This document shows positions 1-9,517 of a stretch of 64,000 bases of DNA, piece after piece. The stretch is taken from the NCBI RefSeq assembly GCF_001552195.1, contig NZ_BCQS01000003.1:744001-808000 (forward strand), read 5' to 3'. The notes under the pieces were generated by a model. That model was not told where the DNA came from, ran no database searches, and saw nothing but the letters and a program-made list of their open reading frames with translations. How positions within the stretch are numbered: the stretch's first letter is position 1; every line of letters begins with the position of its first letter. The position numbers and the translations under genes are program-made. The DNA is from Actinomadura latina NBRC 106108. GTDB taxonomy: Bacteria > Actinomycetota > Actinomycetes > Streptosporangiales > Streptosporangiaceae.

Positions 1-333
1 TTCTCCGTCGGCGTGTACGGGGTACTGGCGCGCCGCAACGCGATCCTCGTGCTGATGTCGGTCGAGCTGATGTTGAACGCGGTGAACCTGAATCTCGTCA
101 CGTTCGACGTCTGGTACCGGGACAGGCTGCACGGCGGCCAGGTCCTCACGCTGTTCACGATCGTGATCGCGGCGGCGGAGATCGGGCTCGGGCTGGCGCT
201 CGTCCTGCTGGTGTTCCGCAACCGGAAGATGATCGACGTCGACCGGCTGCGGACGCTCGCCGAGGAGGACGACGGCCCCCGGCCGCGTCCGGTCGAGCCG
301 GAACCCGAGCCCGAGGCGGTCGACGCGCGATGA
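1..333 (+). CDS. nuoK: NADH-quinone oxidoreductase subunit K (5' partial)
   Basis: Small membrane subunit of proton-pumping complex I (MrpC-like). The reading frame is open from the first base, so the start lies upstream of the window; about 110 residues are visible. Seen: two hydrophobic helices, the [14 protein letters not shown] stretch with the conserved membrane glutamate, and a second helix with [11 protein letters not shown] carrying the other conserved Glu. The last 35 residues form an acidic, proline-rich cytoplasmic tail that is longer than in E. coli NuoK. The stop overlaps the nuoL start (ATGA), so it is translationally coupled to nuoL. Confidence 0.93.
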   Translation, partial: FSVGVYGVLARRNAILVLMSVELMLNAVNLNLVTFDVWYRDRLHGGQVLTLFTIVIAAAEIGLGLALVLLVFRNRKMIDVDRLRTLAEEDDGPRPRPVEPEPEPEAVDAR

Positions 334-2252
334 TCTGGCTCGCCTCGCTGGCGGCGCTGCTGCCGTTCCTCGCCGCGTTCGCCGGAATGCTGGCCGGGCC
401 GTCCCTGACCCGCGCCGTGCGCGGCGCGCCGGGCGGAGGCCCGGGCGTGCTCGCCTGCGCGCCGATCGCGGTGTCGCTGGTCCTGTCGGCGATCGTCGCG
501 TTCGTCGTGTGGCGCGATCCGGGCGAGCGGACGGGCATGCTCGCGCTGGTCGACACGGGATCGGTGCCGATCCGGGTCGGCCTCCAGGTGGACGGCCTGT
601 CCGCCCTGGCCGGGCTCATGGTGTGCTGCGTCGCCCTCGCCGTCCAGGTGTACTCGGTCGCCTACATGCGCGGCGACCGGCGCTACTCGTCCTACGCGGC
701 GTTCATCTCGCTGTTCACGTCGGCGATGCTCCTGGTCGTCTACGCGGGCGACCTCCTCGTCCTGTACGCGGGCTGGGAGGTCATGGGCATCTGCTCGTAC
801 TTCCTGATCGGGCACCACTGGGAGGACCGGGCGAACTCGCGGGCGGCGGTCAAGGCGTTCCTCGTCACGCGGCTCGGCGACGCCGGGTTCCTGATCGGCG
901 TGATCGTCCTCGGCGTCGGCGCCGGGACTTTCCAGATCTCCGGGATCCTCGCGCGGGCCGGCGAACTGCCCGGCACGACGGTCACGGCCGCGGCGCTGCT
1001 GCTGCTCGCCGGGGTCGCGGGCAAGAGCGCGCAGTTCCCGCTGCACACCTGGCTGCCGGACGCGATGGCGGGCCCCACGCCGATCAGCGCGCTGATCCAC
1101 GCGGCGACGATGGTCGCCGCCGGCGTCTACGTCGTCGCGCGGCTGTACGGAGTGTTCGTCCTGACCCCGGGCGCCCGCACCGTGCTGGCCGTCATGGCGG
1201 TGATCTCCATGGTGGGCGCGGCGTGCGCCGCCCTCGCGCAGGACGACCTGAAACGCGTGCTCGCGTACTCGACGATCAGCCAGCTCGCCGTGATGGCCGC
1301 CGGTCTCGCGGTCGGCGCGAAATCCGCCGCGGTCTTCCACCTGCTCACGCACGGCGCGTTCAAGGCGCTGCTGTTCCTCGCCGCCGGATGCGTCATCGTG
1401 ACGGCCGGGTCCAACATGCTCCGGGACTACGGCGGGCTCCGGCGCCGCATGCCGATCACCTTCTGGTCGATGACGGTGGGCCTGGCCGCGCTCGCGGGCG
1501 TCCCGCCGTTCAGCGGCTGGTTCAGCAAGGACTCCATCATCGAGGCCGCCCAACTCTCCGCCACACACGGCGGCGCGCCGGGCGGGCTCGTCCGGAAGGC
1601 TTTCGACGTCAAGCCCGGTGAGGGTTTTGTGCTCGGGATCGGTGAGCCCCACGCCCTGCCTGGCGGGATCGCGTGGCTGGTGTATCTGGGGCTGCTGGTC
1701 ACGGTCGTGCTGACGGCGGCCTACGCGATGCGCACATGGCTGATGACGTTCTTCGGTGAGACGCGCGGTTCCTACGAGGTGCGTGACCCGTCGCGCCTCA
1801 TGTCGTGGACGGTCGCGGCGCTGGCCGTCCCTGCCGCGATCCTCGGATTCTTCGGGCTCGGTGCTTCTGAACTGCGTCCCCACCTCGGGGCGTCGTTGCT
1901 CAGCGTCCTGCTGGTGGCCCTTGGGGCGGGTTCCGCCTTCCTGGTGTGGAACCGTGACCCGGCACTGGATCCTGCGCGCGCGCTTGGCCCGGTCCGTCCC
2001 GCCTTTGCGCGGGCCTTCTTCGTGGACGAGCTGTACGCGGCGGCCATCGTCCGTCCCGTTCAAGCTCTGGCGCGTTACGTCGTGACGTTCGACAGGGTCG
2101 GCGTGGACGCGGCCGTCGTCGGCACCGGACGCGGAGCGCGGCGCCTCGCGGAGGTACTCCGCGTCCCGCAGAACGGCAACCCGCAGACCTACCTCACCGG
2201 CCTGCTCGCCGGCGTCGTCGTCATCGTGGCCGGGGTGGTGATCCTCCTTTGA
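330..2252 (+). CDS. nuoL: NADH-quinone oxidoreductase subunit L
   Basis: Largest antiporter-like membrane subunit of complex I (ND5 family), 640 aa, distal end of the proton-pumping arm. Seen: many hydrophobic helices; the Glu-containing [14 protein letters not shown] segment near residue 150; the lysine-containing [16 protein letters not shown] segment near 231; [14 protein letters not shown] near 250; and [12 protein letters not shown] near 307. These match the proton-channel helices of the family. ATG start is fixed by the ATGA overlap with nuoK. The C-terminal third is less conserved and ends in a final transmembrane helix ([18 protein letters not shown]), consistent with the long lateral helix anchor. 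Normal length for the family. Confidence 0.96.
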   Translation: MIWLASLAALLPFLAAFAGMLAGPSLTRAVRGAPGGGPGVLACAPIAVSLVLSAIVAFVVWRDPGERTGMLALVDTGSVPIRVGLQVDGLSALAGLMVCCVALAVQVYSVAYMRGDRRYSSYAAFISLFTSAMLLVVYAGDLLVLYAGWEVMGICSYFLIGHHWEDRANSRAAVKAFLVTRLGDAGFLIGVIVLGVGAGTFQISGILARAGELPGTTVTAAALLLLAGVAGKSAQFPLHTWLPDAMAGPTPISALIHAATMVAAGVYVVARLYGVFVLTPGARTVLAVMAVISMVGAACAALAQDDLKRVLAYSTISQLAVMAAGLAVGAKSAAVFHLLTHGAFKALLFLAAGCVIVTAGSNMLRDYGGLRRRMPITFWSMTVGLAALAGVPPFSGWFSKDSIIEAAQLSATHGGAPGGLVRKAFDVKPGEGFVLGIGEPHALPGGIAWLVYLGLLVTVVLTAAYAMRTWLMTFFGETRGSYEVRDPSRLMSWTVAALAVPAAILGFFGLGASELRPHLGASLLSVLLVALGAGSAFLVWNRDPALDPARALGPVRPAFARAFFVDELYAAAIVRPVQALARYVVTFDRVGVDAAVVGTGRGARRLAEVLRVPQNGNPQTYLTGLLAGVVVIVAGVVILL

Positions 2253-3751
2253 TCTTCGTGCTGATGATGGCGATCCCGCTCTGCGGGGCGCTGGCGCTGC
2301 TCGTCCCGGCGAACCGGTTCCTGCGCACCGACTTCGCCGTCCGCGCGTTCGGGACGGCCGTGTCCGGCGCGACGCTGCTCGTCGCGGTCTCCGCGCTGAC
2401 CGCGTTCGACTTCGGCGACACGTCCCGCATGCAGCTGGAGGTCGACCGGCCCTGGGCGCCCGCGATCAGCCTGCGCTTCCACCTCGGCGTGGACGGGATC
2501 TCGCTGCCGCTCGTCGTCCTCACCGCGCTGCTGACGTTCCTGTGCTTCCTCTACACGCTGCGGCACCCGCCGGCGGGCGGCCGGATCCGGCTGCTCACCG
2601 CGCTCCTGCTCGTCCTGGAGATCGGGATGCTCGGCACGTTCGTCGCCCTCGACCTCGTGCTGTTCTTCGTGTTCTTCGAGACCGTCCTGGTCCCCATGTA
2701 CGTGGTGATCATGCTCTGGGGCGGGACGGGACGCCGCGCCGCCGCCTACAAGTTCATCCTCTACACCCTCCTCGGCTCCGGCCTCCTCCTCGCCGGGATG
2801 CTGCTCGTCGGCGCGACGTCCGGCACGCTCGACATGACCGCGCTCGCCGGCCGGCACGGGTCCGGCCTGTCGCACGGCATACAGATCACGGCGTTCGCCC
2901 TGATGGGCATCGGTTTCGCGGTCAAGGCGCCGATGTGGCCCCTGCACACCTGGCTGCCGGACGCGCACACCGAGGCGCCGACCGTCGGCTCCGTCCTCCT
3001 CGCCGGGGTGCTGCTGAAGATGGGGACGTACGGGCTGGTCCGCGTCGCGCTGCCGCTCGCCCCGGACGGCGCCCGGTTCTGGGCGCCGTGGCTCGGCCTC
3101 CTCGCCGTCATCGGGATCGTCTACGGCGCGCTCGCCTGCCTCGCCCAGCGCGACCTCAAACGGATGATCGCCTACTCGTCCGTCGGGCACATGGGCTTCG
3201 TCCTGCTCGGCATCGCCACCCTCACCCCGGTCGGGATCAACGCCGCCCTGTTCGGCAACGTCGCGCACGGCCTGATCACCGGCCTGCTGTTCTTCCTCGC
3301 CGGCTCCGTCAAGGAACGCTGGGCGACCACCGACATGACCGCGATCGGCGGCGGCATGCTCGGCAGCTCGCCCCGGCTGGCCTCGATCCTGACGTTCGCG
3401 TCCGTCGCCTCGCTCGGGCTCCCGGGCCTCGCCGGGTTCTGGGGCGAGGTGCTGGCGCTGGTCGGCGCGTACCGCCCGCACGCCGACCTGCCGCGCGAGA
3501 CGTTCGTGACGTTCATGGCCGTCGCGGCGCTCGGCGCCGTCCTCACCGCCGCCTACTTCCTGCGGATGCTCGCCAAGCTCACCCACGGGCCTCCCCCCGG
3601 TGCCGAGCGGGGGCCGGTCGCCGCCGTCTCGGTGCAGGAGTACGCGGCCTGGGCGCCGCTGATCGCGCTCACGCTGCTCGTCGGCCTCTGGCCGAAGACC
3701 CTGCTGGACGTGACCACCGGCCCCGTCCGCGCGCTGTTCGGAGGCGGCTGA
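2249..3751 (+). CDS. nuoM: NADH-quinone oxidoreductase subunit M
   Basis: Second antiporter-like subunit of complex I (ND4 family), 500 aa. Seen: [19 protein letters not shown] near residue 228, [15 protein letters not shown] near 310, and the Glu in [12 protein letters not shown] near 135, all family signatures. The start is a TTG that overlaps the nuoL stop (TTGA); no better start lies nearby, and the first residues ([10 protein letters not shown]) already enter the first helix. The stop overlaps the nuoN start by one base, so K-L-M-N is one tightly coupled transcript. Confidence 0.95.
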   Translation: MIFVLMMAIPLCGALALLVPANRFLRTDFAVRAFGTAVSGATLLVAVSALTAFDFGDTSRMQLEVDRPWAPAISLRFHLGVDGISLPLVVLTALLTFLCFLYTLRHPPAGGRIRLLTALLLVLEIGMLGTFVALDLVLFFVFFETVLVPMYVVIMLWGGTGRRAAAYKFILYTLLGSGLLLAGMLLVGATSGTLDMTALAGRHGSGLSHGIQITAFALMGIGFAVKAPMWPLHTWLPDAHTEAPTVGSVLLAGVLLKMGTYGLVRVALPLAPDGARFWAPWLGLLAVIGIVYGALACLAQRDLKRMIAYSSVGHMGFVLLGIATLTPVGINAALFGNVAHGLITGLLFFLAGSVKERWATTDMTAIGGGMLGSSPRLASILTFASVASLGLPGLAGFWGEVLALVGAYRPHADLPRETFVTFMAVAALGAVLTAAYFLRMLAKLTHGPPPGAERGPVAAVSVQEYAAWAPLIALTLLVGLWPKTLLDVTTGPVRALFGGG

Positions 3752-5217
3752 TGATCCAGGGCATCGACTACGCGGCGATCGCGCCGCCGCTGATCCTCGC
3801 CGCCGCCGCGCTCGGGCTGCTGCTCGCGGACGCGTTCGACGCGCCGCGCCGCGCGCTGTCCCTCGTCTCGGCCGGGTCGCTGCTGGCGGCCCTGATCGCC
3901 GTTGCCGCGCTGGCCTCCGGCGACCGCCGCGCCACGTTCTGCCTGCCGGACGGCCTGCGCGCCGGCGGCCCGCGCTCCTGCTCCTACGTCGCGGACGACT
4001 TCACGCTGCTCTTCCAGGGGATCGTCCTCGGCGCCGCCGTGATCGTCGTCCTGCTGTCCCTGCGGGAGATCACCGACTCCAAGATGCCGGTGGGGGAGTA
4101 CCACTTCCTGCTGCTGGCCGCCGTGATCGGCGCTCTGGCGCTCGTCGCGGCCCGCGACCTCGTCCTCCTCGTGGTCGCGCTGGAGACCCTCTCCCTGCCG
4201 GTCTTCGCCCTCGCCGCCCTGCGCCGCTACGACGGGACGGCGTCCGAGGCGGCGCTGAAACTGTTCCTCGTCTCCGTCGTCTCCACCGCGATCATGCTGT
4301 TCGGGATCAGCCTCGTATACGGCGCGACCGGCGCCATGCATCTGGACCGCATCGCACCGGCCCTCGCCCACCTGGACGCCGACCTGGACCCGATCGCCTC
4401 GGTCGGCTCCGTCCTCGTCCTCGCCGGGTTCGCGTTCAAGGTCGCCGCCGTGCCGTTCCACTTCTGGGCGCCGGACGTCTACCAGGGCTCCCCGCTGCCG
4501 ATCGCCGCGTTCCTGTCCGTCGTGTCGAAGGCCGCCGGATTCGCGGGCCTCGCGATCGTCCTGGCCCTCGGCCTGCCCGCCTACGGGCACGTCTGGGGAC
4601 CCGTGATCGCCGTCCTGGCCGCCCTCACCATGACCCTCGGCAACCTGATGGCACTCCGGCAGCGGACCGCGATCCGGCTGCTCGCCTGGTCGTCGGTCGC
4701 CCAGTCCGGCTACATGCTCGCGCCCCTGGCCGTCGGCTCGCACCGGCTCCCCGAGGCCGTCGCCGCCACCACCGCCTACGTCGCCCTCTACGCCGTCATG
4801 AACCTCGGCGCGTTCGCCGTCGTCATCGGCTACCACCGCCGCCGCACCCTGGACGACTACCGCGGCCTCGCCCGCCGCAGCCCCGCCGCCGCCACCGCCC
4901 TCGCCTTCTTCCTGATCTGCCTCGCCGGCCTGCCGCCCGGCGTCATGGGACTGTTCGCCAAGGTCGTCGTCTTCCGCGCCACCGTCGCGGGCGGCGTCAC
5001 CTGGCTGGCCGTCGTGATGGCGATCAACACGGTGATCGGGCTGTACTACTACCTGGCCTGGGCCGTGCGCCTGTTCACACCGTCCGCACCCGGGGAGCAC
5101 CTCGACGAGGGGCCCGGCCTGCCGGTCCGCGCCGCGATCGCCGCGACGGCCGCGGGCGCGATCGTCCTGTCGGCCGCGCCGCAGATCGTCCTGCAGACCG
5201 TGTCGCAGGCCACCTGA
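3751..5217 (+). CDS. nuoN: NADH-quinone oxidoreductase subunit N
   Basis: Third antiporter-like subunit of complex I (ND2 family), 488 aa. Start chosen at the ATG whose A is the last base of the nuoM stop (TGATG); the frame is also open upstream, through nuoM, but that part is a shadow. Seen: [21 protein letters not shown] near residue 229, the Glu in [13 protein letters not shown] near 150 and [11 protein letters not shown] near 312. Last gene of the nuo operon here; the following 65 bases contain the htpX promoter. Confidence 0.95.
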   Translation: MIQGIDYAAIAPPLILAAAALGLLLADAFDAPRRALSLVSAGSLLAALIAVAALASGDRRATFCLPDGLRAGGPRSCSYVADDFTLLFQGIVLGAAVIVVLLSLREITDSKMPVGEYHFLLLAAVIGALALVAARDLVLLVVALETLSLPVFALAALRRYDGTASEAALKLFLVSVVSTAIMLFGISLVYGATGAMHLDRIAPALAHLDADLDPIASVGSVLVLAGFAFKVAAVPFHFWAPDVYQGSPLPIAAFLSVVSKAAGFAGLAIVLALGLPAYGHVWGPVIAVLAALTMTLGNLMALRQRTAIRLLAWSSVAQSGYMLAPLAVGSHRLPEAVAATTAYVALYAVMNLGAFAVVIGYHRRRTLDDYRGLARRSPAAATALAFFLICLAGLPPGVMGLFAKVVVFRATVAGGVTWLAVVMAINTVIGLYYYLAWAVRLFTPSAPGEHLDEGPGLPVRAAIAATAAGAIVLSAAPQIVLQTVSQAT

Positions 5218-5220
5218 ACG

Positions 5221-5247
5221 GGAACGTTGACCCAGGTCAAACCGTTG
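5221..5247 (+). promoter_or_regulatory. ECF-type (SigE/SigH/SigR-like) promoter for htpX
   Basis: GGAAC at 5221-5225 and CGTTG at 5243-5247 are separated by 17 bases (18 to the GTT core). This spacing and sequence fit the GGAAY / GTT promoters used by extracytoplasmic or thiol-oxidative stress sigma factors in actinobacteria. It begins four bases after nuoN and lies 36 bases before the htpX start. That htpX is envelope/heat-stress controlled is known for the family; the sigma factor assignment is inference. Confidence 0.6.
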
Positions 5248-5282
5248 ATGTTCATGCCGGAGTCGACGGGGAGGCAACGGAA

Positions 5283-6137
5283 GTGCAGAGCAACGGCGTC
5301 AAGACGGCAGCACTGATCGCCGCGCTGTCCGCCCTGATGCTCGTCGCCGGATGGGCGTTCGGCGGCACGGCCGGGCTGACGATCGCGCTGGTCATCGCCC
5401 TCGGCACCAACGGCGTCGCCTACTTCTTCAGCGACCGGATCGCGCTGCGCTCCATGCGCGCCCACCCGGTCGGCGAGGTCGAGGCGCCGGTGCTGTACCG
5501 GCTCGTCCGGGAACTCTCCACCGCCGCCCGGCAGCCGATGCCGCGCCTCTACATCTCCGAGACCCGCCAGCCCAACGCCTTCGCCACCGGACGCAACCCG
5601 CGCAACGCCGCCGTCTGCTGCACCCGCGGCATCCTGCACATCCTGGACGAACGCGAACTGCGCGCCGTCCTCGGGCACGAACTGTCCCACGTCTACAACC
5701 GGGACATCCTGATCTCCTCGGTCGCCGCCGCGATCGCCACCGTGATCACCTACCTCTCGCACCTGGCGATCTTCCTGCCCATCGGCCGTTCCGAGGACGA
5801 CGACGGCCCCGGCATCCTCGGCGCCCTCCTCATGCTCGTCCTGGGCCCGATCGCCGCCGCCGTCGTCCAGATGGCGATCTCCCGCACCCGCGAGTACTCC
5901 GCCGACGCCGCCGGCGCCCGCCTCACCGGCGACCCGCTCGCCCTCGCCGCCGCCCTCCGCAAGATCGACGCCGGCACCCGCGCGATGCCGCTGCCGCAGG
6001 ACCCCGAGCTCGCCACCACCAGTTCCCTGATGATCGCCAACCCCTTCACCGGCTTCGGCATGGGCACGCTCTTCTCCACCCACCCGCCTACCGCCGACCG
6101 CATAGCCCGCCTGGAACGCATGGCCGGGCACCACTAG
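5283..6137 (+). CDS. htpX: HtpX-like M48 family membrane zinc protease
   Basis: Integral-membrane metalloprotease involved in quality control of membrane proteins, 284 aa. Seen: two N-terminal transmembrane helices (residues about 10-28 and 33-52), the zinc motif HELSH (H132, E133, H136) followed by the membrane pair around 145-200, and the third ligand Glu204 in [15 protein letters not shown] start preceded by GGGAGG. Single-gene unit with a stress-type promoter, closed by a hairpin at 6241-6273. Length and domain order are normal for HtpX. Confidence 0.94.
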   Translation: MQSNGVKTAALIAALSALMLVAGWAFGGTAGLTIALVIALGTNGVAYFFSDRIALRSMRAHPVGEVEAPVLYRLVRELSTAARQPMPRLYISETRQPNAFATGRNPRNAAVCCTRGILHILDERELRAVLGHELSHVYNRDILISSVAAAIATVITYLSHLAIFLPIGRSEDDDGPGILGALLMLVLGPIAAAVVQMAISRTREYSADAAGARLTGDPLALAAALRKIDAGTRAMPLPQDPELATTSSLMIANPFTGFGMGTLFSTHPPTADRIARLERMAGHH

Positions 6138-6240
6138 ACCATTCGTGCCCCTGGCCCTCGCCCGGACGCGCCTCGCCGCAACTCCGCCCGGATTCCGCCG
6201 AACCACTCCGGACACGGCCGCGTCATAGAACACGAGAGCA

Positions 6241-6273
6241 CGCCGGCCCCCTCTGCGGGGGATGGGGCCGGCG
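6241..6273. terminator. Bidirectional hairpin between htpX and yajQ
   Basis: Perfect 10-bp stem CGCCGGCCCC / GGGGCCGGCG with a 13-base loop, sitting between the convergent ends of htpX and yajQ. No long T run, as is common for actinobacterial terminators. Confidence 0.7.
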
Positions 6274-6288
6274 CGCTCCCAGAGCGGA

Positions 6289-6777
6289 CTATCGGTAGTT
6301 CACGAACTGCAGGGCCACATCAAGATCCTTGCCCTTGAGCAGCGCGATGACGTCCTGCAGATCATCCTTCTTCTTCGAGCTGACCCGCAGCTCGTCCCCC
6401 TGGATCTGGGCCTTGATCCCCTTCGGCCCCTCATCCCGGATGATCTTCCCGATCTTCTTGGCGTCCTCCTGGGCGATGCCCTCCTTGAGCCCCACGCCCA
6501 GCTTGTACACCTTCCCGGACAGCTTCGGCTCGCCCGCGTCGATCGCCTTCAGCGAGATCCCCCGCTTCACGAGCTTGTCCTTCAGCACGTCCAGCACGGC
6601 GTTGGCCCGCTCCTCCGTGTTCGCCTGGATCTCGATCGACTCACCCGACCACTTGATCCCCGCGTCCACGTTCCTGAAGTCGAACCGGTTCGCCACCTCC
6701 TTGGCGGCCTGGTTCAGCGCGTTGTCGACCTCCTGCCGGTCGAGCTTCGACACGATGTCAAACGACGAGTCGGCCAC
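6289..6777 (-). CDS. yajQ: YajQ family nucleotide-binding protein
   Basis: Small cytoplasmic protein of the YajQ/DUF520 family; members bind nucleotides and in some bacteria c-di-GMP. 162 aa from the GTG at 6777 ([11 protein letters not shown]...), which is the usual family N-terminus and has GAGGGG 11 bases upstream; an in-frame GTG three codons earlier (6786) is possible but sits almost on top of that ribosome site. Seen: the two ferredoxin-like halves, with [14 protein letters not shown] at the N-terminus, the SYxxG-like segment replaced by [13 protein letters not shown], and the C-terminal FVNYR, all characteristic. Convergent with htpX. Confidence 0.93.
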   Translation of the reverse strand: MADSSFDIVSKLDRQEVDNALNQAAKEVANRFDFRNVDAGIKWSGESIEIQANTEERANAVLDVLKDKLVKRGISLKAIDAGEPKLSGKVYKLGVGLKEGIAQEDAKKIGKIIRDEGPKGIKAQIQGDELRVSSKKKDDLQDVIALLKGKDLDVALQFVNYR

Positions 6778-6929
6778 GGCCCACACATCCCCTCAGCAGC
6801 AACTTCCGGATCCAGAGAGCGTATCGACTCCAAACGATCAAGCCCACGCCCCGGACGCCCGCCCTCGATGTCACACCCACTCCCACTGTCCGCTATTCTT
6901 TCCAGTGCCGTCGCGCAAGCGACACCCAC

Positions 6930-7011
6930 GGCGGGTTGCCCGAGTGGCCAATGGGAGCGGACTGTAAATCCGTCGGCTTAGCCTACCCAGGTTCGAATCC
7001 TGGACCCGCCA
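6930..7011 (+). tRNA. tRNA-Tyr (anticodon GTA)
   Basis: Class II tRNA with acceptor stem GGCGGGT/ACCCGCC, D arm, anticodon GTA at 6964-6966, a long variable arm and the T arm CCAGG-TTCGAAT-CCTGG. Discriminator A at 7011; CCA is not encoded directly. Followed by a 14-bp terminator-like hairpin. Confidence 0.97.
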
Positions 7012-7021
7012 CCCACGCTGA

Positions 7022-7058
7022 AACAGCCTCTGACCAGTGCAAACGGTCGGAGGCTGTT
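7022..7058 (+). terminator. Terminator hairpin after tRNA-Tyr
   Basis: Stem of 14 bp with one G-U pair (AACAGCCTCTGACC / GGTCGGAGGCTGTT) and a 9-base loop, starting 11 bases after the tRNA. Confidence 0.75.
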
Positions 7059-7185
7059 CGCTTCCAAGAGCCCCGGCAGGCATCCAGATGGCGCCGGAGG
7101 CGCCCGGGTGTCGCTGGTCGCGGAGATAGATATCCGCGGCTCATGGCACGCGTTGTCGCCCAGGTCAGCCGTGCTGGGTACGTGT

Positions 7186-7398
7186 TTAGCGTTCGTCGTC
7201 GTTGATCCTTGTGCGGACGTACGTGATGAGGTGGTCCGGACAGGTGGCGATCGACTCACCGGTTGGGTAGACGATCGTGAACTCTGCCTCACGCTTGCAG
7301 ACCGCAGAACCCCCTTGCGCGCATTTGCCCGCCTTGCTCTTCTCTGCCTTTGGTGTGAAGTGGTCGGCGCTCCACCTCTTCACCGTGATCTCTGCCAT
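7186..7398 (-). CDS. Small hypothetical protein (70 aa)
   Basis: I do not recognise the family. Start chosen at the ATG at 7398 (MAEITVKRWSADHF...), which has GAAGGG upstream at suitable distance; the frame is open for 20 codons further up. The product is 70 aa, charged, without membrane segment, with three cysteines (GKCAQ, AVCKR, ATCPDHL) and a histidine just after the last Cys, so metal binding is possible. It lies alone between tRNA-Tyr and a decayed tRNA-like sequence, reading toward tRNA-Tyr. Could be a minor island gene; the coding call rests on codon use and the ribosome site only. Confidence 0.5.
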   Translation of the reverse strand: MAEITVKRWSADHFTPKAEKSKAGKCAQGGSAVCKREAEFTIVYPTGESIATCPDHLITYVRTRINDDER

Positions 7399-7489
7399 GG
7401 TGCGCCCTTCGGCGGGTTGGCTGTTCCGAGGTTCACGGTAGTCCGAAGCCAGCCTCAAGAGCGGAGGGCCTGGGAGAAGGTCGCCATGC

Positions 7490-7574
7490 CGAATGTCCGG
7501 CCGAGTGGCATAACCGCAGGTTGAGAGGCGATCTGCTGGCTGGGCTGCGCAGGTTCGAGTCCTGGGTACGTTGA
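7490..7574 (+). pseudogene. Decayed class II tRNA-like relic
   Basis: The stretch keeps a D-arm start GGCCGAGTGGC (7499-7509), a T arm CAGG-TTCGAGT-CCTG (7551-7564) and a remnant acceptor pairing AATGT (7492-7496) with ACGTT (7568-7572, one G-U). GAG sits in a plausible anticodon position in TTGAGAG (Leu-like), but the anticodon stem does not close without an insertion and the T stem has a G-G at its base. It therefore looks like a non-functional tRNA copy. A hairpin follows at 7581-7605. Confidence 0.5.
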
Positions 7575-7580
7575 GCGACT

Positions 7581-7605
7581 CCTGACTGGCTGTGACGCTG
7601 TCAGG
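7581..7605 (+). terminator. Hairpin after the tRNA relic
   Basis: CCTGAC / GTCAGG stem with a 13-base loop a few bases after the relic, in the place where tRNA terminators normally lie. Confidence 0.4.
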
Positions 7606-7672
7606 GGCCGTTCTCGTTGTGCCGGCTGTTCCGGCGGTGGGCGCGTGACGTGGCAGGGGCGGCCTTCGCGGG

Positions 7673-7721
7673 TTGACGCAACCAGATGGTTGCGTTACGG
7701 TTATAGCAACTGGATGGTTGC
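7673..7721 (+). promoter_or_regulatory. Promoter with two near-palindromic operator sites (ArsR autoregulation)
   Basis: TTGACG (7673-7678) and TACGGT (7696-7701) are 17 bases apart. Two copies of a near-palindrome, GCAACCAGATGGTTGC (7678-7693) and GCAACTGGATGGTTGC (7706-7721), cover the -35/spacer and the expected transcription start. This is the classic layout of an autorepressed ArsR promoter, and an ArsR gene is the second gene of the operon. Sites are seen; binding is inferred. Confidence 0.75.
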
Positions 7722-7742
7722 TATGTACAAGGGGGTGCCCCG

Positions 7743-8171
7743 ATGGGGTTTCCAGACCGGATCGAACGCACGGTGCGCATCGAGCGGCCGCTGGACCGGG
7801 TGTGGGCGGCCATCACCACCGCCGACGGGCTCGCCGGCTGGTTCGGCGACGGCGCCGAGATCGACCTGCGGGTCGGCGGTACCGCCACCTTGACCTGGGA
7901 TTCGGGGGAGAAGGCGCACCTGCGCGTCGAGCGGATCGAACCGAAGACGGTCTTCGGCTACACCTGGGGCATCAACGGCCTGCCCGAGGATGACCCGCGC
8001 CGCACCTACGTCGAGTTCACCCTGGTCCCGGACGAGACCGGCACGACGGTCACCGTGGTCGAGAGCGGATTCTCCCAGCTCGACGCCGACCGGCACCGCA
8101 AGGCGTTCGAGGGCAACACCTCGGGCTGGGCCAGCGAACTCGACGAGTTGGTCGCCTATCTCCATGCCTGA
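7743..8171 (+). CDS. SRPBCC (AHSA1-like) domain protein
   Basis: 142-aa single-domain helix-grip protein with a hydrophobic ligand cavity. Seen: IERPLDRVWAAITTADGLAGWFGDG at residues about 13-37 and the C-terminal helix SGWASELDELVAYLHA. START/AHSA1 proteins often pair with ArsR regulators; the ligand is unknown. ATG start with AAGGGGG seven bases upstream. The end overlaps the ArsR gene by eight bases, so the two are co-translated. First gene of a three-gene operon controlled by the repeat-bearing promoter just upstream. Confidence 0.85.
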   Translation: MGFPDRIERTVRIERPLDRVWAAITTADGLAGWFGDGAEIDLRVGGTATLTWDSGEKAHLRVERIEPKTVFGYTWGINGLPEDDPRRTYVEFTLVPDETGTTVTVVESGFSQLDADRHRKAFEGNTSGWASELDELVAYLHA

Positions 8172-8508
8172 GAAAGGGCCGGAGGCCGCCGCTTCGGAGT
8201 CGGTCGCGGAAGCGGTGTTCGTGGCGCTGGCCGACCCGAACCGGCGGGCCATCCTGGCCGCCCTCGCCGCGGGTGGACCCGCGACGGCGACGGACCTGGC
8301 CGCCCAGTTGCCGATCACCCGGCAGGGCATCGCGAAACACCTGGCGCTGCTGGCCGAGGCCGGACTCGTCGCGACCGAGCCCGGGGGCGGGCGCCGGGTC
8401 CTCTACCGGCTGCAGTCCGCACCGATGCAGGTCGCGCAGCAGTTCCTCGCCGCCCTGGCCCGTGACTGGGACGGCCGTCTCGCCGCACTCCGGTCCCACC
8501 TTGAATGA
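8164..8508 (+). CDS. ArsR-family winged-helix transcriptional regulator
   Basis: 114 aa. Seen: winged helix with VFVALADPNRRAILAALAAGG (residues about 18-38), recognition region ATDLAAQLPITRQGIAKHLALLAEAGLV and wing GGGRRVLYRL. No CxC metal site, so it belongs to the non-metal ArsR group commonly linked to SRPBCC proteins. ATG start overlaps the previous gene by eight bases; the stop overlaps the upstream in-frame region of the next gene. Likely represses its own promoter through the two repeats at 7678-7721 (inference). Confidence 0.9.
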   Translation: MPEKGPEAAASESVAEAVFVALADPNRRAILAALAAGGPATATDLAAQLPITRQGIAKHLALLAEAGLVATEPGGGRRVLYRLQSAPMQVAQQFLAALARDWDGRLAALRSHLE

Positions 8509-8534
8509 CTCGCTTCACTACCAGAAGGAATGTC

Positions 8535-8984
8535 ATGACCAGTCAGAGCTTTGCCACGTCCTTCGTAGTCGACCAGACCCCGGCCGAGGTGTTCGCGGCC
8601 ATCGCGAACGTGCGGGGCTGGTGGACGGGAGAAATCGAAGGCGGCGCCGACCAGATCGGCGACGAGTTCGCCTACAGCTACGGTGACATCCACTACTCCC
8701 GGCAGCGGGTCACCGAATCCGTGCCGGGCCAGAAGATCGTCTGGCGCGTGCTCGACGCCAAGCTCACGTTCGTCGAGGACCCGGCCGAATGGGTCGGCAC
8801 CGACATCACCTTCGACATCGCCCGGACGGGTGATCAGACCGAGGTCCGGTTCACGCACGTGGGGCTCGTTCCCACCTTCGAGTGCTTCGACGACTGCTCC
8901 GGCGGCTGGAACTTCTTCGTCAACGGCAGCCTCCGCCGACTGATCACCACTGGGGAGGGGCCCCTGACGCCGCCCTGGGCCTGA
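8535..8984 (+). CDS. SRPBCC domain protein (AHSA1-like)
   Basis: 149-aa second helix-grip protein of the ArsR operon. Seen: [22 protein letters not shown] near residues 14-35, typical of the AHSA1 group, and the C-terminal [23 protein letters not shown] chose the ATG at 8535 because AAGGAA lies five bases before it; the ATG at 8505 overlapping the ArsR stop would add ten residues. The family's ligand cannot be told from sequence. Confidence 0.83.
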   Translation: MTSQSFATSFVVDQTPAEVFAAIANVRGWWTGEIEGGADQIGDEFAYSYGDIHYSRQRVTESVPGQKIVWRVLDAKLTFVEDPAEWVGTDITFDIARTGDQTEVRFTHVGLVPTFECFDDCSGGWNFFVNGSLRRLITTGEGPLTPPWA

Positions 8985-9016
8985 GCGGGCACCGGCGCGG
9001 CCGGCGCGGCAGATGG

Positions 9017-9373
9017 TCAGAACCTCCTGCTGACTTGGCGGTGGGGGCTTTGCGAAGGTCGACGCCGTCCCAGAGGACGGAGCCCTTGTCCGGGTCGTAA
9101 AAGCGGCACGGGAGTTTGACCAGTGTGCTCTTCCCCGCGCCGTTCACTCCCACCAGGGCGACGCCCTGCCCGGACGGGAGGGATGTGCAGGTCGACCCCG
9201 CGCAGAATCCACGGGTGGTCCTCGCTGTAGCGGAACCACACGTCCCGCAGCTCGATCCCTGCCGCGTCGGCGGGACGGGACGCAGTCCATGGCGCGGAGG
9301 CATGTCGGGCTCGGCCTCCACGATCGCGGTGAAGTGACCGAACAGCAGCAGGGCGCGCGAGCCCGCTGAGCAC
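9017..9373 (-). pseudogene. Fragment of an ABC transporter ATPase, frameshifted and truncated
   Basis: On the minus strand one frame encodes [21 protein letters not shown], the start of an exporter-type nucleotide-binding domain, and another frame continues with [18 protein letters not shown] (Walker A) and [18 protein letters not shown]. The shift falls near 9180-9195. The match stops soon after the region following Walker A: signature, Walker B and H-loop are absent, and the transmembrane domain is missing at the other side. Dead remnant of an MsbA/HlyB-like transporter, supporting decay or deletion in this accessory patch. Confidence 0.75.
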
Positions 9374-9517
9374 GGCATCTTGATCGCGCGGCCGGTGGAT
9401 GCTCCCCGTGCCGCGCGGGCGGCGAGAGCCGCGTCACAACGGCGGGGGCTGGTTTTTTATTTTTTACTAGTACAAACTGGAGTAAATAAGGCCTTCGTCA
9501 TCGAGGAGGGATGCGCG

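Noticed and set aside
2189..5277. Long minus-strand open frames opposite nuoM and nuoN
   Set aside because: High-GC codon shadow of the nuo genes: low-complexity Arg/Gly/Glu translations with no start site and no domains.
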